Source of the DNA: Saprospira sp. CCB-QB6
GTDB taxonomy: Bacteria > Bacteroidota > Bacteroidia > Chitinophagales > Saprospiraceae
Assembly (NCBI RefSeq): GCF_028464065.1
Contig: NZ_CP116808.1
Location: 682,001-746,000 of the forward strand
Direction of reading: 5' to 3'
Length of the DNA: 64,000 nt
Position 1 is the stretch's first letter. Each line of letters starts with the position of its first letter. The translations under genes were made by a program, and so were the position numbers. Under the pieces are notes generated by a model. That model saw only the letters and a list, made by a program, of their open reading frames with translations. It did no database searches and had not been told where the DNA came from. Positions 59,283 to 64,000 of the stretch are shown here, piece by piece.

Positions 59283-60104
59283 TTAAATCGCTACCCAAAG
59301 GGGCAAATCTGCTTGAATATTGAGGCTCTGCATCAACTGGGCAATGGCCGCCTCTCCCTTTGGTCCAAAATCTATACTGTTCTCGGTAACATACAAATTG
59401 ATATGCTGCCGACAAACTTCTACATCCATTTCTTGCGCATGCTCCGCTACATATTCCGCCGAAGCTAATGGGTGCGCAAAGGCATATTCTACCGATTTAC
59501 GCAACAAGCGCCCAATCTTTTGCTTGAGCTCCTCTGGCAAATCTCTACGAACCGCTATGCCGCCCAAAGGTATTGGCAAACCCGTTTGCTCCTCCCAATA
59601 TTGCCCCAAATCCATTACCTTATGCAAGCCTCTTTGGGCATAGGTAAAACGGTTTTCATGAATCAACAAGCCCAAATCTACTTGCCCAGCAAGAACAGCC
59701 CCCTCAATATCCGAGAACAAATATTCTTGCCGCTGCTGAGCCGCAGGAAAAGCAAAGGATAAAAGGAAATTTGCCGTGGTATGCTGCCCCGGAATCGCAA
59801 TTTTTGCTCCCGCCACTTCTTCTTCCGAAAAAGGCCGTGCCGCCACCAATAAAGGCCCACAATTGTTCCCCAAAGCAGAACCCGCCCGCAAGAGTTGATA
59901 ATCTTTCCACAAATGCGCAAAAGCATGATAACTCAACTTGCAAACAGGCAACTCCCCCGCAAAAGCTAAGCGATTAAGCTCCTCTACATCCGCATGATGT
60001 ACCTCAAATTCTAATCCCTCTGTATCTATTTTCCCATGCACCAAAGCATCAAAGATAAAGGTATCATTGGGACAAGGCGAATAGCCTATTTTGATCTTTT
60101 CCAT
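59283..60104 (-). CDS. mqnD: 1,4-dihydroxy-6-naphthoate synthase (menaquinone, futalosine pathway)
   Basis: This 273-residue protein has a periplasmic-binding-protein-like fold. Landmarks are the start IKIGYSPCPNDTFIFDALVH, then ADVEELNRLAFAGELPVCKL, SYHAFAHLWKDYQLLRAGSA, GPLLVA, IAIPGQHTTANFLL and GLLIHENRFTYAQRGLHKVM. The enzyme converts cyclic dehypoxanthine futalosine to 1,4-dihydroxy-6-naphthoate. Its presence implies the alternative (futalosine) menaquinone route. The other mqn genes are not in this window. It is followed by yigZ after a 10-bp gap. Confidence 0.94.
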   Translation of the reverse strand: MEKIKIGYSPCPNDTFIFDALVHGKIDTEGLEFEVHHADVEELNRLAFAGELPVCKLSYHAFAHLWKDYQLLRAGSALGNNCGPLLVAARPFSEEEVAGAKIAIPGQHTTANFLLSFAFPAAQQRQEYLFSDIEGAVLAGQVDLGLLIHENRFTYAQRGLHKVMDLGQYWEEQTGLPIPLGGIAVRRDLPEELKQKIGRLLRKSVEYAFAHPLASAEYVAEHAQEMDVEVCRQHINLYVTENSIDFGPKGEAAIAQLMQSLNIQADLPLWVAI

Positions 60105-60126
60105 TTCTTCTTTTTATTTTTCTTTT

Positions 60127-60220
60127 GGGGCCTCCGCCTCGCTTCGCTCGTCGGCGGTTACTCCCTTTGGTCGTCGAACTGCGGACTAAAGTCCTTGTTG
60201 TCGTTGCGCAGCTCGCTGCT
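60127..60220 (+). repeat. interrupted subfamily B element with module C inserted
   Basis: The sequence starts as an ordinary B element (GGGGCCTCCGCCTCG, CTCGTCGGCG). Where GCTACGTTGCGCAGC is expected, module C (about 60156-60203, with GGACTAAAGTCC) intervenes. The frame then resumes with TTGCGCAGCTCGCTGCTG and stops where the next full element begins. Confidence 0.82.
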
Positions 60221-60225
60221 GTTTT

Positions 60226-60338
60226 GGGGCCTCCGCAGCAAAGCTGCGGCGCTACGTTGCGCAGCTCGCTCTTCGCTCGGCCCTTCGGCGCTTTGCGCCT
60301 CGGTCTGGCCTGCGGCCACTGCTCCACATCGCTAGGCC
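60226..60338 (+). repeat. dispersed hairpin element, subfamily B (copy B9)
   Basis: It runs GGGGCCT to AGGCC with CCGCAGCAAAGCTGCGG, GGCGCTTTGCGCC and GGCCTGCGGCC. It shares its last bases with the left arm of the foldback at 60335. Confidence 0.88.
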
Positions 60339-60494
60339 AAATGGGAGTCCTGTGCTTCGGCCATCCTTGGATAAAAAATTCAGGCTAGTCAAGGCATTTT
60401 TTAAAGGCATAGCCTTAGCTATGGCTGAGAAAAATAACGCTGAATAGCAGGAATTTAAATCAAAGGATAGAAGTGACAGGACTCCCATTTGGCC
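60335..60494. repeat. 160-bp foldback element (MITE-like)
   Basis: The ends GGCCAAATGGGAGTCCTGT (60335-60353) and its perfect complement (60476-60494) form 19-bp terminal inverted repeats. The interior is also roughly self-complementary: an arm with ATCCTTGGAT and AAATTCAGG faces one with GAATTTAAATC and AAGGAT. The centre has GCATAGC/GCTATGG. The whole element can fold as a single long hairpin. No coding capacity and no obvious target-site duplication were seen. Confidence 0.85.
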
Positions 60495-60549
60495 TTTGCC
60501 ATTTTGGCCCTTTGGGCCAAGGGCAGCCCAGCCGCCCTGCACGGCCTAA

Positions 60550-61566
60550 TTAAATAGAGCGCAAGATTTGCTCGGCCTGCTGCATATCTGCTGCAGAGAT
60601 ATCCAGATGAGTAACTAGACGTATCCATTGCCCCCCAAAGGGAACAGCAAACAGGCCTTTGGCCGCCAATTGGTCCAAAAATGCCTGAGGCGATAATTCA
60701 TCCCTTAAACGAAAGAGAACAATATTAGTTTGTACAGGGGCCAATTCTTCACAATAGCCTTGTTTTTCTAACAAAGCGCCTAGTTGGGCCGCCTTCTCAT
60801 GGTCCTCCGCCAAACGATCCCATTGTTGGGCCAAAGCATATTGCCCAGCCGCCGCCAATTGGCCAGTTTGCCGCATTCCACCACCAAAGAGCTTGCGCAG
60901 ACGTCTAGCCGAACGGATAAAACTGCTAGCGCCCAATAATAAAGAGCCAATAGGTGCCCCTAGGCCCTTAGAAAGACAGATCGAAATGCTATCAAAGCAG
61001 GCCCCTACTTCTTTTTCGCTATAACCTTTGGCCACAATGGCATTGGCAATGCGGGCCCCATCTAAATGGACGGCTAAGTCTTGCGCACGGGCCAATTGAG
61101 ATAATTGCTGCATTTGGTCCAACTCATAACAGCTTCCACCTCCTTTATTACAGGTATTTTCCAAAACTAAAAGCTGGGCTGCGGCCTTATGCAAATCATT
61201 GGGATTGGGCAAGGCGGCCAACAAACTCGCAGGCTGCATCAATCCCGCCTCATCATTGGTCAAAATGGGGGTAAGGCCAGAGTGAAAGCTAATGCCCCCT
61301 ACCTCATATAAATATACATGAGCCCGTTGATCACAAATGAGGCTACCAGGAGCCGAGCTATGGTTTTTGATCGCAATTTGGTTGGCCATGGTCCCAGAGG
61401 GACAGAAGAGGCCGGCCTCAAAGCCAAAGCGTTGAGCTGTTTCTTCTTCTAAGGCATTGGTTAAGGGATCTTCGCCAAAAACGTCATCGCCTAGGGGGGC
61501 CTTTTGCATGGCGGCCAACATTCCTTTGCTTGGCCGAGTGACGGTATCGGATCTAAAGTCTAGCAT
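60550..61566 (-). CDS. ltaE: low-specificity threonine aldolase (PLP-dependent)
   Basis: This 338-residue fold-type I PLP enzyme cleaves L-threonine/L-allo-threonine to glycine and acetaldehyde. The start MLDFRSDTVTRPSKGMLAAM and GDDVFGEDPLTNALEEETAQ are diagnostic. FCPSGTMANQIAIK, the His ring of AHVYLYEVGG, HLDGARIANA (PLP-binding Asp, substrate Arg) and the Schiff-base Lys in SICLSKGLGAPIGSLL follow in order. The C-terminal Arg-containing part (GQWIRLVTHLDIS) is also present. All catalytic positions are intact. It is monocistronic, with repeat elements on both sides. Confidence 0.94.
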   Translation of the reverse strand: MLDFRSDTVTRPSKGMLAAMQKAPLGDDVFGEDPLTNALEEETAQRFGFEAGLFCPSGTMANQIAIKNHSSAPGSLICDQRAHVYLYEVGGISFHSGLTPILTNDEAGLMQPASLLAALPNPNDLHKAAAQLLVLENTCNKGGGSCYELDQMQQLSQLARAQDLAVHLDGARIANAIVAKGYSEKEVGACFDSISICLSKGLGAPIGSLLLGASSFIRSARRLRKLFGGGMRQTGQLAAAGQYALAQQWDRLAEDHEKAAQLGALLEKQGYCEELAPVQTNIVLFRLRDELSPQAFLDQLAAKGLFAVPFGGQWIRLVTHLDISAADMQQAEQILRSI

Positions 61567-61647
61567 GAAAATCGAGATTGAAGTAGAAAAATAAGTGGGC
61601 CGCCTTTTTGGTCCAACTACTGCGTCCTACAGGGCCGAAGGCCCGCA

Positions 61648-61764
61648 GGCCTAGCGATGGAAGGCAGGGCGGCGCAGCCGCAGACCCAGGCCGTCAGGCC
61701 GCAGGGCCGAGCGAAGAGCGAGCTGCCGAACGTAGCGCCGACGAGCAAAGCGAGGCGGAGGTCC
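61648..61764 (-). repeat. dispersed hairpin element, subfamily B (copy B10)
   Basis: On the minus strand it runs GGACCT (one change from GGGCCT) to AGGCC with GGCCTGACGGCC and GCGGCTGCGCCGC, the same two hairpins as copy B7. Module C lies about 75 bp 5' of it. Confidence 0.83.
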
Positions 61765-61838
61765 AAAAACGACAGCGAGCTGCCGAACAGCAAGCCCTTT
61801 AGGCCCCCATTTGTTATTTAAAAGGAGTGTGCAGCGAG

Positions 61839-61891
61839 GCGACAACAAGGACTTTAGTCCGCAGTTCGACGACTGAAAGGAGTAACGCCCC
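61839..61891 (-). repeat. module C copy
   Basis: Read on the minus strand it has GGCGTTACTCC, TCGAACTGC, the GGACTAAAGTCC palindrome and TTGTTGTCG, matching the copies at 47929 and 48001. Confidence 0.85.
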
Positions 61892-61914
61892 AAAAAAGCA
61901 GCAGTAAGGGTTAT

Positions 61915-63135
61915 TTATTCAACTCGTTCAATCAGCAGGGCGGCACCAAGCCCCGCTCGGGCCGAAATAGAGATACAACCTAGGCGTTTATCCTCTTTTT
62001 CGAGTCCATCGAGCAAATTGGCCAAAGCGATGCCGCCCATGGCGCCAGCGGCATAGCCCCAGGCGATATCGCTACCAAAAATATTGTATCGATCCAGTGG
62101 AATATCTAGTGCTTGGGTAAAATGTAGGCCGACAGCGGCGAAAAGCTCCACTTTTTCCCAGAGTTCAATATCTTTTTTGTCAATTTTTGTTTGGGCCAGT
62201 AGTTGCTTGACCGCCTCTAGGCCAGCGGTAAAGCTGAGGGTAGGATCGACGGCCACCACCTTAGCGCTAAGGACCTTAGCTCTGGCTTTGAGGCCTAATT
62301 TTTCGCCAATTTCGGCATTACCGAGCAGAGCCATAGCCGAGCCATCGGCCAGTTGGGCGGCAGAAGCGGGAGTATGCAAATGCTCCACATATTCCAAAGA
62401 GGGATAGCGCATAAGGGCCATTACATCGAGGTCCTTGGCTTCTTTTTCGGATAAAATGGGGGCGAACTGGGCCATATCTTCAGCCTTTAGGCCATGGCGG
62501 AGACATTCGTTCTTTTCGAGAATAGGCAGGCCATTCTGGTCATAGACGAGGGCCGCGTTGTGGCGAAGCCATTTAGCGGCTTGGCTTTTTAGGGCTCTTT
62601 GGTGCATCTCGAAAGCGTATTCATCTAGTTCTTGGCGGTTAAATCCCTGCAAATTGGCGAGGAGATCGGCGCTTAGGCTGGGCGGCACAAAATTCACGGC
62701 GGCTCGGACCAATGGATCGTAGATCATGGCACCTCCGTCGCTGAGTTCGGGCACGCGGTTCATACTTTCTAGGCCTCCGGCCAAAACCAATTGCTCCCAA
62801 CCGAGTTCTATCTTAGCTGCGGCCATTTGCAGAGCTTCTAGGCCCGAGGCGCAAAAGCGGTTAATTTGGGTACCTGCCACTTGATAGGGCAAGCCTGCAT
62901 AAAGGGCAGCGGCTCTGGCGATATTGCCACCTTGTTCGCCCACGGGGGTCATGCAGCCCAAAAAGAGGTCACCAATATAGTCGGCAACGGTAGGTTGGGC
63001 CTTCAAGACCGCTTGTATGCTGCTATCTAGCAGCTGGATCGGTTTGATCTCTTGTAGAGGGCCGCTATTTTGGCCAGCGGCACGAGGCGTTCGGCTGGCG
63101 GCATATATAAATACATTTTGCATCTTAGTCGACAT
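61915..63135 (-). CDS. thiolase-fold protein lacking most catalytic residues
   Basis: The 406-residue protein has a thiolase fold throughout: ASRTPRA at the N-terminus, then the acyl-accepting Cys in INRFCASGLEALQMAA (Cys95) and VLAGGLESMNRVPEL. In active thiolases three further motifs complete the site: NEAF, GHPxGxxG with the base His, and a C-terminal Cys-x-Gly-Gly. Here they read VELF (about 329-332), GYAAGAMG (Tyr about 361 for His) and ISARAGLG (Ser about 391 for Cys). The protein keeps the nucleophile but has lost the His, the second Cys and the Asn. It may bind or transfer acyl groups without Claisen chemistry; function unknown. The start may be this ATG or that at 63123. Confidence 0.85.
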   Translation of the reverse strand: MSTKMQNVFIYAASRTPRAAGQNSGPLQEIKPIQLLDSSIQAVLKAQPTVADYIGDLFLGCMTPVGEQGGNIARAAALYAGLPYQVAGTQINRFCASGLEALQMAAAKIELGWEQLVLAGGLESMNRVPELSDGGAMIYDPLVRAAVNFVPPSLSADLLANLQGFNRQELDEYAFEMHQRALKSQAAKWLRHNAALVYDQNGLPILEKNECLRHGLKAEDMAQFAPILSEKEAKDLDVMALMRYPSLEYVEHLHTPASAAQLADGSAMALLGNAEIGEKLGLKARAKVLSAKVVAVDPTLSFTAGLEAVKQLLAQTKIDKKDIELWEKVELFAAVGLHFTQALDIPLDRYNIFGSDIAWGYAAGAMGGIALANLLDGLEKEDKRLGCISISARAGLGAALLIERVE

Positions 63136-63355
63136 CTATTTTTAGAACGCATTTAAAGAGGAGAGTCCTTGCGCTTGGCGGTTAATTTTGCGCTGTTCTT
63201 TGCTTATTTTTAGTCTTCATCAGTTGGCTATATTAGCAAAGGAAGTATAAAATAGTCCTCAAGCATTAGACGAGTAAGATAAGGGCCTCATTCTCTCTGT
63301 CGTTCTTATTTTTTCTCTGCTATTGTACATCCCCAAAATAACAAATTTCAGGAAT
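63136..63355. other. divergent promoter region between thiolase-fold and membrane-protein genes
   Basis: It is A/T-rich without a recognised element. Both flanking genes start from here. No full -33/-7 match was found on either strand. Confidence 0.4.
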
Positions 63356-63871
63356 ATGTTGCACGCTCCAATTAAACGGACCTCCTACCCTTGGGCCAAA
63401 CCAGCCTTTTATGTTTTTGCGGTCCTTTACCTTTTGGGTTTTTGTCTACCTGCTTATCATCTACATCCTTTAGTAGAGTTATTGATTGAGGAGCGTTTTG
63501 GCTTGGATATGCCGGCCCAGTCGCTTTGGGGCTATCAGGTCCCTATTTATTTTTTCAAGCAGATGGTCGATCATCCTTTATTACTTTTTGCCAATATGGC
63601 CAATTTTCTGGTCTTGTTCATGTTTGCCTATCAGCTCTTGCGGCCTTTTGGGAGCTATATTCTACTCAAAAATTCTCTAGTAATTTTGATGTTAGTTGGG
63701 ACCTTTATCTGGCCTTTACTCTTGCGCACTGGCTTTGATTGGGGCTATTATGCCTGGGCTATGGGGGCCATGGGGATGAGCTTTTGTTTTTTATCACAGC
63801 CTTTGAATCAGCCCAAGGATAAATCTTTGGAGAATACAGATATTTTGGATGCCGATTATTTTTCGTCTTAG
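63356..63871 (+). CDS. small polytopic membrane protein, hypothetical
   Basis: The protein has 171 residues from the ATG at 63356, which has an AGGAA ribosome-binding site just upstream; an in-frame start at 63323 would add 11 residues. Four hydrophobic segments are seen: FYVFAVLYLLGFCLPAYHL, LLLFANMANFLVLFMFAYQL, ILLKNSLVILMLVGTFIWPL and GYYAWAMGAMGMSFCFL. A charged tail (PKDKSLENTDILDADYFSS) follows. No family was recognised. It is divergent from the thiolase-fold gene. Confidence 0.75.
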   Translation: MLHAPIKRTSYPWAKPAFYVFAVLYLLGFCLPAYHLHPLVELLIEERFGLDMPAQSLWGYQVPIYFFKQMVDHPLLLFANMANFLVLFMFAYQLLRPFGSYILLKNSLVILMLVGTFIWPLLLRTGFDWGYYAWAMGAMGMSFCFLSQPLNQPKDKSLENTDILDADYFSS

Positions 63872-63956
63872 GCCTATAGTCATCTAAGAGGGGCCATCTA
63901 GCACTTAAACTCAATAAGCATCTTCAGCTAGAGGATAAAGTAAATTGCTTTTTGGG

Positions 63957-64000
63957 CACCACGGACTGCTACGGACTTCTCGGATTAGCTCCGTGGCCAC
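63957..64000. other. inverted-repeat sequence at the right edge, cut by the window
   Basis: CCACGGA and TCCGTGG pair across about 27 bases near the end of the window. The similar CTACGGACT and CACGGACT strings suggest the start of another palindromic element. It continues outside, so nothing more can be said. Confidence 0.4.

Noticed and set aside
1-64000. tRNA or rRNA genes
   Set aside because: None was recognised by eye. A covariance-model scan would be needed to exclude a tRNA, especially in the 46-48 kb region.

Overview
The window looks like a chromosomal segment of a Bacteroidota bacterium. Three promoters match the phylum's -33 TTTG / -7 TAnnTTTG pattern. One giant surface protein ends in a type IX secretion (T9SS) sorting domain. 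A SusC-like TonB receptor, S46 and S9 peptidases, a BlaI/M56 pair and a ParB-DUF5683 pair also fit the phylum. The gene set, the futalosine menaquinone gene and the peculiar GC-rich intergenic repeats suggest a Saprospira-like member of Saprospiria; that genus call is inference. No rRNA, tRNA, phage, transposase or CRISPR array was recognised.

Layout. 1-6.7 kb: a truncated M56 sensor peptidase with its BlaI repressor, a divergent glucosaminidase lipoprotein, a prolyl oligopeptidase lipoprotein, dihydrolipoyl dehydrogenase and a GrpB-family protein. 6.7-19 kb (mostly minus strand): RNase R with an extra C-terminal domain, a hypothetical protein, S-adenosylhomocysteinase, a zinc alcohol dehydrogenase, two FKBP-type prolyl isomerases, PriA and a hypothetical protein. 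19-31.5 kb (plus strand): a 41-bp tandem repeat, an NtrC-type regulator lacking a DNA-binding domain, TilS, TruB, a TPR protein, a DPP11-like S46 peptidase, and a TonB receptor followed by a PepSY membrane protein. 31.9-36.4 kb: an ABC-F protein with a degenerate second ATPase site and three FKBP paralogues, two of which share a nearly identical DNA block. 37.1-46.2 kb: a 3038-residue adhesin of about 31 Ig-like repeats. 46.2-48.1 kb: 1.9 kb of non-coding DNA packed with palindromes. 48.1-64 kb: ParB, DUF5683 protein, an outer-membrane-like protein, two paralogous coiled-coil proteins, a DUF6798 membrane protein, an overlapping cupin/TPR-CHAT pair, YigZ, MqnD, threonine aldolase, a thiolase-fold protein that has lost most catalytic residues, and a small membrane protein.

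The most unusual content is intergenic. About 18 copies of a roughly 110-150 bp GC-rich element in two subfamilies sit between genes. Each has constant blocks separated by hairpins whose arms differ between copies but stay complementary. The same hairpins recur at different positions in different copies, and the end helix co-varies. Three copies are coupled to a second module of about 50 bp. Around them are two minisatellites with the same 41-bp period, a cluster of GGTTNNAACC-centred palindromes, and a 160-bp foldback with perfect 19-bp ends. These look like one modular palindrome system, and they are the best candidate here for something undescribed.
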